A stretch of DNA of 64,000 bases from Inonotus obliquus (GCA_032164295.1 JAJHTX010000012.1:1854769-1918768); one strand, 5' to 3'; positions 51,958 through 63,878 are shown, counted from the stretch's first letter. A program made the numbers and translations. Notes: generated by a model not told the origin, from the sequence alone.

Positions 51958-52662
51958 GTGAATAAGTTGCTGTGGTCTACCACTGAACAGCCTGCATACC
52001 TCACTATGCCAAATCGTGCTGAATAACTCGTCCACTGTCGGTGAAGCTCACCATCTGAATTTGATAGATCAAGACACTGGATCACCGTCCATCAATGTCA
52101 CTAGCTAACTTTGACAAGTGAGCTCTGTATATTGGTCTACAAATTCACTCATTGACACCATCCCAGGGATCCTGAAACTGCGTATACCTTGCTCATTGTT
52201 CCATTGAGTCGCTAATGTTATACCGAATTTTAGTGTATCAGATAGACCGTATCACCGGAATGACAATATAATCCATTATTACCGCTACTTTTGCCTGATA
52301 AAGTGCATTATATATTTTACAAGAAGACCTGACTGACAGACCCTTGTACCGCTTTTACCACATTATAAGCAACCAAAAGCATGACCAAAATCGATCAGCA
52401 TTTCACTACCTTTTCCTCAATCGAGATCCTATGTAGTAGCTTGTGGATACAAACCAGCATGCACAAGAATAATCGAGCCTTTGCAAATTCGACAAGGTAC
52501 TTAATATCTTCTAAAGTACTAGAATATTTCTTTCGCCTTATGGTGGATTATAACACCTTATCCGCCGACCGAGATCCATTATACATGCTTGTATTGATTT
52601 TACTCTTTTGGCTCTTTTACAACCATATATGCTAATGTAAGCGAACTGACTTTCTCCCGATG

Positions 52663-54113
52663 TGTTGGCGAACCCTATCCAAATTCCTCATCCCACGCTT
52701 AGATCCATCATCAACATCCTTACCATTGGAGAGTGCTCTAGACGAACATTCCAACATACTCTGGCGCTCATTCAACATCTTCCATTCCTACCTGATGCAA
52801 GGGATGTTATCACCAAGGATCTAAATCTTGAAGCGCACGACCTCATGCTCAGCCTTTCCGCAGAGCTGGATGTACTAATCGCAGCAGTACAAACCAGTCA
52901 GGCAAAGGATGGCCTACCGCCGTCAATTGTGGCGAAGTTCTCCTCGGACCAAGCGAAGTTCCTTCGCGTCTTGAAAACAATCAACTATATGTTCCAAGGC
53001 CAAGGCCGACGCGAGCAGCTCCGCTGAAATGCCAATGAGCGATCGCGTTCGTGAAATTTATCCTACTTTCCGATTTATTCCTCCTTGGAGAAAACTCAGC
53101 GAATATTAATGTCTTACGGTAGTCGAAAGCAGGGACAACGTGAAGCATATTCAATGCTCCTACCATTTGATCGAATCGTCGATGGTCGTCTGCAAGAATG
53201 TTGGCGCGAAGAATTCCCCTCTAGCTCTTCTTCCGTGTTCTCCTCGCTCGCCGCTTCCATCTGAGCAGTCTGCGGAAGAGCCGTTCGTCTCATTCACTGA
53301 CGAGCACCGCAAGGTCTTGAACATGATGTTACGAAATAGCCCTTCGCTAATGTAAGGCTCGTTCTCGTTGCTTGTACGAACCCTAGGGCTCTTGACTCTG
53401 ACAACAAGCGCATTAACGTTAACCAGCAGCTTCACACGCGACCGTATCCCAGAGAACACTATGCGCCTCTTCAAGTTAATGTGCGCCGCGCACGAGTGTT
53501 CAAAGACAGCTTCTGATGTTCCATGCCTTCCAACACAAGACTGGTGACCAAATGAGTAATGGAAAGCTCAGAGTACGGTTCTATGTTGAGGAGGGTGTCA
53601 ATGCGGAAGGAGTTACATATGAATATTAATGGTTCCAAATTCTTGCTTACCAGATGTTCAACTTGAACTATGCTCTATTCAAATCCTGCGCAGCCGACAG
53701 GCAAACGTATCAGCCAAACCGGGCGTCCGAGATCAACCTTGATCATCTATCATACTTCAAGTTCGTCGGAAGAGTCATCGGGAAAGCTATTTATGATGGG
53801 CGGCTAATGGATGCTCACTTTGCAAGAAGCTTGTATGGTATGCTTCTTGGTATACGTGTCGACTATCATGAGTGGATCCAGATCATTACAAGTCGCTATG
53901 CTGGATTCTTGAGAATGACCTGGCCGTTTCGGACTTGGCCTTCATCACTGAAGTTGATGAGGTCCGTATCCCTTCTCTTTTGTCAAAGTTACGACTACTG
54001 ATGCTCTGCTTCTTTATTTACTAGTTTGGTCACCACAACTATATTATTCCGCTGAAGGAGAATGGCCAGACAATCCCTCAAGTTGACGCATTAGCAGAAG
54101 CAACGAAACCTGC
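52663..54113 (+). pseudogene. TOM1/HUWE1-type HECT ubiquitin ligase fragment, copy 1 part c
   Basis: HECT ligases transfer ubiquitin through a cysteine in the C-lobe. The text starts ANPIQIPHPTLRSIINIL and goes through FLRVLKTINYMFQ and SFTDEHRKVLNMMLRNSPSLM to the HECT N-lobe: QMFNLNYALFKSCAADRQTYQPNRASEI (split family block) and LSYFKFVGRVIGKAIYDGRLMDA. A later exon has FGHHNYIIPLKENGQTIP. The C-lobe with the catalytic cysteine is absent. Several stops and frameshifts (about 53030, 53355, 53515) are present. Confidence 0.85.
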
Positions 54114-55939
54114 ACAAGAAATTTCGATTCGAACTTTCGCGAATGCACAAAGAGCTTGAGGGAAGTGAAGACACTCGAAGCGACTCACGCGAAATGTGTA
54201 GCTTGCCACTCGCTGACCAGACAGAAAAACAGTTTGAGGATCTCCCAGCACAATTTGAGGCGTCTCGATGGCATTGAACCAGCACAGAACATCAAACTTA
54301 TCATTTTTTTGTATTATTGTGATGAATAAATTTTATTTTGTGTGGATCCAATTGCCCGAAGGAGGGTGCGAGTGTCACACTCACTCCCGGCACATCCAAC
54401 CAGCTGTTCGGCCCAATGGGGCAGCTCACGCGAAAGAGAAGCAAAACTTAGATCGTTCCGTGAGCCGCCTGACATAACCCTGCCGGTGCTCGGCAGGATT
54501 ACCTCCAGCTGGGTCAGGCTGCCGCTCGGCATGCCACGCGGTTGCGCACAGCCCCCGTCTGGGCTGTGACCAGCCCCGGGCGTGGCGCATACACACACCA
54601 CACCTCCGGCTGTCCGACCAAGACCCACCCACACTCGCCCGTTCCCAACACATCCAACGCTTGACTTATCACTCGACATCACGCCCTCCGCAGAGCATTC
54701 ATGACCATCAACATCCGGTGTTTTCATTTTTGACTTGGTGAAGATTGTACAAATGATAGAAATGGGTGCTCGACGGATGACATTGGAGAGCAATCCAGAT
54801 GTACGTCTACTCTCTATGCACGTAGACGGCGGACTGAAAGAACGACTCATCAGACCTTAGATAATGTATGTGGGTTAAGTTCAGCTACTTGCTCTGCAGG
54901 AACGTGCCTACCCCCACTTTCAGCCCGAACAGCACCATCGTACCATGTCTTCACAGCCCCACCAGCAGCACCAGCACCAACAGCAATAGATTTCGCAGGC
55001 GCAGACTCAACAAATCGGCGGTGCACCTTTCTTACAGGTGCCGACACAAAGGGCAGTAAACACAACACATTCAGGAGCTTTGCGCAAATTTTCCCCCATA
55101 CTCGTCAGGCGGCGGGAATTCTGAGCTCGAGCATGACCTTGAGAGTGACGACTTCGTTTATCACAAGGACTTTGATGATTGCTCGGATAATGAAGATGTG
55201 TCGGGTGGGCACGTCCACCACCTTGGCATCCCAGCGAGCGGCTCTCCGATTCCCGAGTTACAATTCACCCAGAGAGTATCCGGAACGCCATCTGACTTCA
55301 TGTGCGCGAATGTCATGCTTTATGGTACGAACCCTTCAAACTGGCCAATGGGAATCGGCGGGCTACCAGGAGGCGGCGGCTTTATGGATACTAGTACCGG
55401 TCCAGGAACAGGTCCAGCTGGCTCCTCTTTGACTTGAATGGGTGGCAGCGGTGGTAGGGGTAAAGCGGCTATGGTCTTCTCTGACTGTTGCAACAGAACT
55501 GTGCTGAACTTGTTGCACGAAGTCACCAGTCACAATCGGCCCCTGAAAGCCCTTTGGCGCAGTTAGCAATGCAAGGGCATTGTGCCAGTGAAATTCTCCA
55601 CGGACGGATTAGGCTGATATCTCATGAAATAAAGAAAAGACACCGCACTCGAGCCGCATGTGGCCATCAGCCTGCAGTTCGGCCATCTGATGGCCTTATT
55701 TCGCTTACCCGGCTACCTCACTGGTTTTTTCCACCTTTTTCTGGTGGTTCACGCCATTCCTCGAGCAACTTAGTGAATGGCGTGAGCCCGGCTAATAGGT
55801 GGTGAATCCGCGGATTGGGTGCTAGCTGGGCTCACGCCATTCTCTAAGCAAATATTGAATGGTGTGAGCCCGGCTAGCACCTCAGGTCCTGTGAGTCTCA
55901 CTTCTCTTTATTTTTTGCCGGTTTCCCTTGTATCTGATG
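54114..55939. other. spacer between the two ATG11-TOM1 copies; unrecognised remnants
   Basis: After the HECT fragment a coiled-coil-like frame (about 54110-54330: EVKTLEATHAKC) ends in a stop. The segment 54350-54650 is GC-rich without a supported gene. From 54950 to 55440 there is a broken frame with a His/Gln-rich start (MSSQPHQQHQHQQQ) and later GGHVHHLGIPASGSPI and GLPGGGGFMDTSTGPG. I do not recognise it. Two hairpins lie at 55747-55880. Confidence 0.35.
55747..55880. repeat. two tandem hairpins with shared arms
   Basis: The left hairpin pairs GTTCACGCCATTC (55747) with GAATGGCGTGAGCC (55775). The right one pairs GTGCTAGCTGGGCTCACGCC (55820) with GGTGTGAGCCCGGCTAGCAC (ending 55880), 24 bp with two mismatches. 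All four arms share CTCACGCCATTC, so a small inverted-repeat element was duplicated here. The function is unknown. Confidence 0.6.
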
Positions 55940-55959
55940 CTCCCTTCCAGCCTGCCTTC

Positions 55960-57929
55960 GTCATCCCTCTCCTCCCCCTCCCCTTACCTCCCCTACACTG
56001 CATCTCCATGCAAAGACGGTAGTTTAGAACAGTTTCCTCAAAATGCCGTCTTAGCATATCTCTCAGACGGGCATCGCTTGACGAACGAGAATGTACGCGA
56101 TCTGGCTGGGGCGCAAGATGATGTGAGTCCCCTTCTCATACTTCTCATGCTAAGCACTCATTGCCTCCCAGACAATATATGTCTTTAATAAGTTCTATTT
56201 GGATTACGATTTGCACGAGGTTTTACGTAAGCTGCGTGTCCAGCCTCGTTTACAACCACAAATTGAAGGTAAGCACTCGACTCTGCAATGTCACCACTTA
56301 TCAATTGTGAGGCAGATATGTCCTCATTGACGCCTCCGTTCCGCCCACAACAACTTACCAAAGCTTACCTTCACACCGCTCACCTGCATTACGACACGGT
56401 CTCACACATCGTGGACACAATTCGACAGCAGAACATCGCTCTCAGTATAGCTTCGCGTAGCCTCGATCTAAATATCCTAGCTCTTTCTGAGGCGTTTGAA
56501 CCATTCTCACAGAATGCACAACAGCCCCTCACAAAGCAGAGACAGCTGCTCTCCGCTCTCGACGCAGATCTAATTGCTATCTCTGTCGTCTAGATACATC
56601 CTGTGCTTCTTAGTGTCAATGTGCGAAAAGCGATGGAAGCCGGGAAGCGGAAACGGACTCTAGGCGATTATGTGGATAACGACAAAATGTGCAACGTTGT
56701 TGAAGGTTGTGCGAAGTTGAACGGTGCGCTACAGCATTCTATATGTTTAGTAGAAGATTCCATTAAGCCTTATTCTCAGACACTTTGACGCAACGATACA
56801 GCCAAACCTATGAATGCATGGACCGCCTGACTGATGGTGCCGACCGGATCCGTTCGACGCTACAGACGAATCGTATCCTTGAAAGTGCGGAATCATGCGA
56901 GCGACATGCACATAATGCCTTCGAGAAAATTAGCGACATAGTTTCCCGAATCGACACAACCAACTCTGACACGCTTTATCCCGAGCTGAAGCACGTAGAT
57001 GCTCTCCTGCGCAAGGAGCTTGAAAGTATCGCCGATACCAAGAATCTTTCAACAGAACTCTGCATCGGAGCTCTCCAAAGAATCAGTGTGCTTAACGCGG
57101 ATCTAGTGCAGCTTCCGACTCTTATGGGCGCGCTTCAAGTTGATTTCCGCGCGAAAAGCAACTTCAACCATATTCAATGACTGCACAATATGGTCTATGC
57201 TTATGGAGCGACTGTAATTGAGATCGTCCGGCAAAAGGAATTTTCACGTTTCTTCTACCAACGTGCTCAGCGAAGTTAACCTCTGCGGAGCGTCGCGGGC
57301 GCCGAATTTATCTTGGTGAGGTACATGGGCAGCTGCCGTTCGAACCTCGCGGACTGGATGATTTCATGCCTACCATCGATTTCTCACCATCTGGAGGAAA
57401 AGGTATTGATGGAGACCAGACATATACGCTCGAACGTGTGGATGTGGAAGCTTTCATACAAGTCCTTGGCGAGCTTGATCAGAAGTTGCAAGCCGAACCT
57501 CGCACTCCCACTTATTCGCTGAAGGAGACACGTGCAGTATTTATAAAGCTTATTGAAAGGATGGATGGGATTGAAGCATCCTTTGAGAAAGTAGTGGAAC
57601 GTTCACGTATGCAAATTCATTCACATCTCACTCCCCTTGTAAAAGCTGATTGCAACTGAGTAGTACTATTGTCCTACCGCATGTCACTGTCTCGGAGAAG
57701 ACGTGAGTACTCCGCCCCATGTATTCCATGCTTGCTCAGCTGATCATTGATTACTGTAGAAACCGAAGCGGACAAGGTGGCATTTCACGACCTCTCCAAA
57801 TGAGTTACATCTCTCGAAAAGGAGTATGCCGAGAAGGAAGGTGCTTTCGCAAAGGAGCGAGAGCAATACGAGACCGAAATCGCTCAACTCAAAGAACAAT
57901 TGTACAATTTGTCGGAATCAACCCGTCGC
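55960..57929 (+). pseudogene. ATG11 N-terminal and coiled-coil fragment, copy 2
   Basis: This is the selective-autophagy scaffold Atg11. The N-terminal ubiquitin-like region is present (GSLEQFPQNAVLAYLSDGHR, NVRDLAGAQDD), then across short introns FNKFYLDYDLHEVLRKL and the coiled-coil part TKAYLHTAHLHYDTVSHIVD and DLNILALSEAFEPFSQNAQ. MEAGKRKRTLGDYVDNDKM, DTLYPELKHVDALLRKELES and FSPSGGKGIDGDQTYTLER follow. Breaks include TAG at about 56591, a stop at 56786 and frame changes near 57180, 57660 and 57800. It serves as the uninterrupted reference for copy 1. At about 57925 it joins TOM1 text. Confidence 0.85.
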
Positions 57930-59620
57930 GTTTTAGACAAAAGCTTTTCGCAATTGTCCTTCCGTGGTGGAAAAGCACCTGCTCACGCATCTGCAAAGAG
58001 CCAGGGCTCTCTACTTGGCGCTGAGCAAAGTCCCTCCAGACCTCATCGCTCAATGCTGTCTGGATGCCCTAGCCTTTGTCTTCGGGACCAATGTGCTTAC
58101 TTCATTGTTTTTCTTGACGAAGCATAAGCTACCAGCCGGACCGAAGAGAATCATGGCGAAGAAATGAAAGGGCAAGGAGAAGCAGGCCCTCCAATCCTAC
58201 TATCTCGTCGTCTTGCTTCTTGGTCTCCTTGATTGCCAGACACTGCTGAAAACCGCAGAGAATAGCGCATAATGGACTCCATCGCAGGCTTATTGGATGC
58301 AGTGACACGGCCACCAAAACGCTTGAGGGGAGACTTCAAGAAGAAAGAAGAGTCTGGCGAGACACCTTCGGCAACTACAGAGATACAAGCTCAAGAGAGC
58401 GTTCCCAGTGCTCCAGCTTCGGCCGCTGCAACGGAGGCTCCTGCAGCTGCGACTAATGCCACTGGTAGGAGTTCTTAATGTCTTCAATGTTATCGTTTTG
58501 ACTTAGATTTTGCTTTATGATCCACAACAGAACCGTCCCCAGCTCAGCCACCTGAAGCATCAGGGAGCAACCCAGCAACAGTAGAGTCTGTCAAAGAAAA
58601 GATCCTGTTGGCTAACCCTCCCCAAACTCCTCATCCTGCGCTTCGATGCATCGTCAACATTCTTACCATTGGGGAGTGTTCTGGATGAACATTCCAACAT
58701 ACTCTGGCACTCATTCAACACCTATCATTCTTACCGGATGCAAGGGATGTCATCACCCAGGAACTAAAGCTTAAAGCGCACGACCTCATACTCAGTCTTT
58801 CCGCAGACCTGGATGTATTAATCTTAGCACTGCAAACTGGCCAGGCAAAGTTCTTCGTGTCTTAAAAATGATCGATTACACGTATAACAACCAAGGCTGG
58901 TGCGAGCGGTTCCGCTGAAATGCCAATGAGCGATCGCATTCGTGAAACTTACAAAACTTTCCGATTTACATCTCTTTGCAGGAAACTCAGCGAATGTCTT
59001 ACGGTCGTTGAAAGTAGGGACAACGTGGAGCATATTTCGGCAATACTCCTGCCGTTGATAAAAGTTGATGGTCTTCTGCAAGATTGTTGGCGCGAAAAAT
59101 TCCCCTCCGGCTCTTGTTTCGGGTTCTCCTCGCTCGCCGCTTCCATTTGAGCAGTCTGTGGAAGAGTTGTTCGTCTCATTCACCGATGAGCACCGCAAGG
59201 TCTTGAACATGATGGTGCGAAATAGCCCTTCGCTAATGTCAGGCTCGTTCTGTTGCTTGTACAAGAACCCTAGGGTTCTTGACTTTGACAACAAGCGCAT
59301 CAACGTTAACCAGCAGCTCCACACGTGACCGTACCCCAGGGAACACTATGCGCCTCTTCAAGTTAATGTGCGCCGCGCACGAGTGTTCGAAGACCGCTTT
59401 CAATGTTCCATGCCTTCCAACACAAGACTGGTGACCAAATGAAGTATGGAAAGCTCAGAGTACGGTTCTATGCTGAGGAGGGTGTCGATGCGAAAGGAGT
59501 TACGCATAAATGGTTCCTAATTCTTACTCGCCAGATGTTCAACTCGAACTATGCTCTATTCGAACCCTGCGCAGCCGACAGGCAAACGTACCAAGCACGA
59601 GTTGCGCGAGGCGAGGCACA
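57930..59620 (+). pseudogene. TOM1/HUWE1-type HECT ligase fragment, copy 2
   Basis: The text starts KSFSQLSFRGGKAPAH, then SKVPPDLIAQCCLDALAFVF, SLFFLTKHKLPAGPKR, MDSIAGLLDAVTRPPKRL, NPPQTPHPALRCIVNIL-like sequence, SFTDEHRKVLNMMVRNSPSL, NPRVLDFDNKRINVNQQL and the start of HECT (KYGKLRVRFYAEEGVDAKG, MFNSNYALFEPCAADRQTYQ). It breaks off at about 59590 in the N-lobe, earlier than copy 1. Premature stops and shifts occur at about 58684, 58862 and 59326. No catalytic cysteine is present. Confidence 0.85.
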
Positions 59621-60146
59621 TTGAATGGGTCCTTCGGAATGACCTATTGGAAGGGTGAGCACTACAGTCGGACTACAGACTACAGATCGCCGATTGTGAC
59701 CGTCTTGTTGCACAGATACTAGACGTGGCCATCACATTCCGCAATTACCATCCACTCCACTCAGGATGGCGTAAACGTTGAAGGCGCTTATGTGTGCTGG
59801 CGCTTTGGACTGCGTTCTTTGGTTTAGAAGTGATAGATTTTGACGCCCGCGTTGATCTCCAGTCCGATTCATACACGATTCATAAAATCTTTTTACAGGA
59901 AGTTTGCTTATGACAGTTGACTGGGAGAAGGTATTAGGGAACAGCTGATGGTTTTCTTTGTATTGTAGTAGTGTTGAATAAGTTTCTCTTGTTGCGAAAT
60001 GTGTGTTGTGAGTGAAATGTCTGTGACTCGGATATGTGTGACATGTCTGTGATGCTGCTGTCATTGTCGTGCCCGTGAGGTTTCACTCTCTACCTTTGCC
60101 CATCAACTGCCCATCAACTCACAACTACATAACCTACCTACCTCCA
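59621..60146. other. gene-free stretch before the tyrosine recombinase
   Basis: The TOM1 duplicate ends and the recombinase element must begin here. I could not find its terminal sequence or a target duplication. TGTGTGACATGTCTGTGATG-like text near 60030 has short direct repeats. No gene is seen. Confidence 0.35.
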
Positions 60147-61841
60147 ATGGCTATTTCGCAGACCGAAGCCCAGTTACTTGGCTCTATTCTTGGAAACAGT
60201 GATGCTTCTGGTTTCATCAGTGATGCTGTGACAGAAGGCACTTCGAAGGACTCAGAAACTCAGGTGAGTTAAATATAGTATTAGAACTTCTTATGGCTGA
60301 TTTCAACTAGTTTTTAGAGTGTTCTCTTGAACTTCAGTGCAGAGGATGATGCCTGGGAGCTGGATAACCTTCAGGAACTGGTTAAGGACCATTTAGAGGC
60401 GTTTCAGGATGTTGATCCATCACCGGAGGGCTTATTTGCGTCAGACATGGTGAAGTCCCACATAACTAATAGGACATTGAAAGGTCATATAAGGTGAGTA
60501 GCCTACCATTATTTCTAAGGTTCTCTGGGCTCATCTTGCTACATAGAGTTATCTCAAACTATATTTCCTTTCACCGCAAGCGCAACTCTACTTGGGATCC
60601 TAAGGCAGTTACTAAGCGGACACCTCATGACATTGTCCTTTTTCTTGCCTTTAAGTGTGGCCCTAAGGAGCAAGGCTTTCAGGGGAATAAGGTATGTACT
60701 TTGTAACTTTATTGATATTTATTCAATTTATATAAATTCTAGTATGCAACTGCTGTCTCAACTCGAGCTGCAATTACCTATTGGTATCTGCTTCTTAACC
60801 CTGGTGCAGATTGAGTTGCATGGTCCACTAATGACCAAGGCAAATGGTAAGCAGCCTTGCAATTTTGAATATTTATATGTTCTTATTTACTCTGTTTTTA
60901 GTTTTGGCCTTCCATCTCGCTCGCTACTTGTTATATGCTTTATGCAAGGCTTAAAGAACAAGCTAGCAAGACAGGGTGATGTATTGACATCTGCTTGTGC
61001 CATTACCAAAGAAGATATGGAGAATCTCTACCGCATCTGTATTACTGCACCAAATCTGTCTATTGCTCAAGTGCGCTCTGGTGCAGTCAGATATGTATAT
61101 TTATATTTTATTTAATCTATTCTCAATTCAACTGACTATCTTCAGTGTGTTTATCTCTTTGCCTGGCTGCTGCTAGAGCGTCTTAATGAGACTCTAAGTC
61201 TTACTTTTGCTAATATTGACTGGAGCTCAAGTATGTTTCTCTTTTCTCAATTTATTATTATTTAATTCTAATTCTTTTATAGAGCGAAAGTTTGCAGTTA
61301 CTATGCATACAAGAAAGAACATGCAAGGTGGTGGCTGTCTGCGAATGGTCCTGTATTTGAATGATGCAGAGCCAGCTATCTGTCCAGTTAGGGCACTCTT
61401 GCGCATTATTGGCCTATACAAAACAAATATTCAATCTAAAGGTTATCTTTTCCTTTCTGTTGATAACCAAACAGGACAGGTTAATTTTAATAAGCCTTTG
61501 GTGAGTGTCTTCTATCTACTTTCTTATTCTCTTACTTATTACTGCATATCCTACAGAGTTCTTCCTCCTTAACTCAAATGTTTCAAAAGGATCTTCAGAA
61601 TCTCAATTACAAAAGGTGGGCGGCCTATGGAACTCATTCATTTCGACGTGGTGGCTGTCAGTTTCGTCTCAAAGAAAGAGGTTGGAGTCCTGATATGGTT
61701 GGTGCCTGGGGTAACTGGTCTTAACAAGAGGCTGTAACTATGTATCGTTATTTCTTCTCTCCTGAGGATAACCATCAGTTTGTAGAAGACTATGATAAGA
61801 TTGGCATGCCATCTGTAAAGCGTATGTGTACTACACTGTAA
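60147..61841 (+). pseudogene. fungal tyrosine recombinase (Crypton-like), two in-frame stops
   Basis: Tyrosine recombinases of this kind move DNA by cutting and rejoining with a catalytic tyrosine. Eight exons fit: 60147-60263, 60318-60493, 60547-60691, 60743-60846, 60902-61094, 61146-61230, 61283-61500 and 61557-61841, with GT-AG introns of about 50 bp. Conserved text includes RTPHDIVLFLAFKCGPKEQG, ATAVSTRAAITYWY and LPSRSLLVICFMQGLK. CPVRALLRI and the catalytic end GTHSFRRGGCQFR (H-x2-R), with MYRYFFS as the probable tyrosine, follow. TGA at 60812-60814 and TAA at 61722-61724 lie in frame, so it is probably dead unless read through. It faces the gene at 61877-63062. Confidence 0.78.
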
Positions 61842-61876
61842 CATACTCTACTCTCTCTTCATTACATATTTAATAG

Positions 61877-63062
61877 CTACCTATGCATCTTTTCAATTTT
61901 TCTACCAATATAGTACCAGTGATCAATTGGAAATACTTCCTTCCATTTCTTCTGAGAGAATACTCCCTCCTCATAATATCTTCCATCCATCTTTTCCTGT
62001 TCAACCATCTGCTTCCAAAGAACCTCCATAATCTCAAAGCGATTCAAAACTCTCCAGACCTCCTCCCACTTTCCAGCCTCTGCATAAAGTGATTTGCACC
62101 TCTCCTCCTTTATTGTCTCATTACAAGCCTTATTGAGCTCATCTCCAACCAGTCTCACTGACAGCAGACCATCCGCATTATCAGAGTGATGTCCACCTGG
62201 GCCAGAATGATTAGAAAGCTCCTCAGGTCTTTTGAAGAAGCTGGTGAAGCGATCCATGTCCTTGGCAAAGTCCTCAAAGACTGCAAAGACCCTTCTGATA
62301 ATATTTTAATAATTAGTACATTTGATATATATGAATAAATTTGCAACTTACTTATGACGGTTAATGGTAGCCTTGTGCCTTTGATACTCGTGTTTGTCAA
62401 GACTGTCGACAAAATCAGCCAGTTTGCCTGAGGCAACTCGCTGAATAACTTCTGTCAAACTAGAAGCTTTGCCAAGGTCGTTGATGCTGATGTTTAGTGC
62501 ATGGGACACGTGAGAGGACGTCTGTGGCATAGATAGAGCAGATGGAGCAGATGCATGTGGCAAAGGAGTAAAGGAAGTTGGAAACCGGCTAGAGGATACA
62601 AGCTGATGGAGTTGATCAACAAGTCTCTGAGCATCAACAGCTTCATGATCAACTAGATCTATGTGTAAGATAGAAATAAGTTATTATTTTTAATTTATGG
62701 AATTGTACAGACTCACCTGAGGTTGCAAAACGATAATTCTCCCTCCCTCCCCACTTTTCCCATTCTTTTATCATGTCATCAAGCTGCCCCTGAAAGATGG
62801 CCTCATCAGTGGTGCTGAGGGCTGGTTTGACATCTTCAGGCTGATGCTCAATAGAGGGAGCCATGAGATCGATGTTTAGATGATTAGCCAAGGCTTGACA
62901 GAGGCCTTCCTTGTTCAAAGAGAGGCTCTTGATTGCTTTGGTGCCCATAGACGTGACGGATTGCTCATTGATCAACCGAGCCCATTGTTTGAGTTGAGCA
63001 AGTGAGGCAGCCTTCAGCTGAGCTGCAGTGGTTGGTAGTGTGAAGGGTTGGGGTGTTGACAT
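61877..63062 (-). CDS. hypothetical 356-aa protein, partner gene of the recombinase
   Basis: Three exons give an intact frame: 63062-62717, 62658-62352 and 62294-61877 (357 codons with stop). The donors are GTGAGT and GTAAGT and the acceptors are TAG and CAG, with introns of 58 and 57 bp. The start is ATG 63062 (MSTPQPFTLP). The N-terminal 40 residues form helices (AAQLKAASLAQLKQWAR) reminiscent of a SAP-like DNA-binding fold, which is inference. A Ser/Pro-rich linker follows, then a charged helical C-terminus (EEVWRVLNRFEIMEVLWKQM). I do not recognise a domain. It ends 35 bp from the end of the recombinase gene, tail to tail, so both probably belong to one mobile element. Confidence 0.72.
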
Positions 63063-63878
63063 GGTCAGTGGAAGGTAGGAGTTGCGTCTGAGGCAATGGA
63101 GTCAAGCCAGGTGTTGTTGTGGAGTTGAGACAAGTTGCGACGCAGTCAGTGTTGGTCACAAGCAAGATATATCACATGTATGCTATCTACATTATACCCT
63201 ACACCCTATCTACTCTTGCGACGAGTGGCAGCAGCCAGAGGAAACTCACAAAGGAAGATTTACCAGGGCCCGAAGTGGTGTACACTATCATATACCATCA
63301 CTGGGGCAGCCCCGGGCCAACCCCGGGTATCAAGGAAGTCATAAAAGGGGCATATGTGCGAGCCCGCTGTGGTGTGAATGTGAAGGTAGCTGCTGATTAA
63401 CAAGCAAGTCGCCTCGCACGTCTCGCACGTGTGTCAGACCGTTGAGTGATAAGTCGAGCATTGGATGTGTCGGGAATGACAGAGCAGGCGAAGTTGGAGA
63501 AAGACTATCCACTCGCTGAGAATGGTCGTGCATGGCAACACCATCCTCGTCAATAGTATGCTGTGCCTGCAATGAGACGAGAGAAGTGAAAATGCATGCA
63601 GAAAACCGATACTGTATGAAGTTGCAAAACAATATATGCTCGTGCAAAAGAAAAGAGAAATAGAACAAAGAGCCCGATGATAGCGAGTAAGTAAATGGGC
63701 ACGTAAATCGATTAGGCATTTTTGTCCGTGTATGTGTAAGTGCGCGGTGCCCAAAGGAAATGAAACAAATTAAACCCAAGAAATCGATAGCGTTTATGCG
63801 TTTGTAGCAGGAATGTATGCAGGGTACAATGAAAGCATCATCGGCATCGAAGAGAGGGCGCTAGATCGCCTGTGTGTG
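63063..63878. other. subtelomeric gene-free stretch
   Basis: No supported gene lies between the partner gene and the telomere. Short frames exist on both strands without domains or splice logic. A CCCCGGGCCAACCCCGGG-type inverted pair sits at about 63307-63328, and CGCACGTCTCGCACGTGTG is a short direct repeat near 63415. I see no subtelomeric helicase gene here. Confidence 0.5.

Larger units (their letters stand above)
47615..52662. mobile_element. 5-kb TIR element carrying host gene fragments
   Basis: The ends are CATCGGGAGAAAG and CTTTCTCCCGATG, 13 bp perfect, and similarity continues inward to TACATTAGC with scattered mismatches (about 33 bp). The empty site in copy 2, GATCCTGTTGGC, shows that TG was duplicated (TG at 47613-47614 and 52663-52664), a 2-bp target duplication. 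No transposase is visible. The interior has a uL2 ribosomal-protein fragment, a 258-aa ORF and an ERV29-like fragment that keeps introns. This fits a non-autonomous element that has captured genomic DNA, as Pack-type transposons do. Some cargo may instead be later nested insertions. ATAAGG words recur near both ends. Confidence 0.7.

Noticed and set aside
47615..52662. Helitron as the gene-capturing element
   Set aside because: The ends are inverted repeats with a TG duplication. Helitrons have no terminal inverted repeats, insert between A and T and end CTRR.
54314..54850. Minus-strand frame of 178 codons in a GC-rich stretch
   Set aside because: No recognisable domain; composition and overlapping frames suggest a GC-biased chance frame.
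60147..63062. Starship-type captain element (DUF3435 recombinase with cargo)
   Set aside because: Starships are known from ascomycetes and the recombinase here is of a different fungal family, with only one partner gene and no cargo block.
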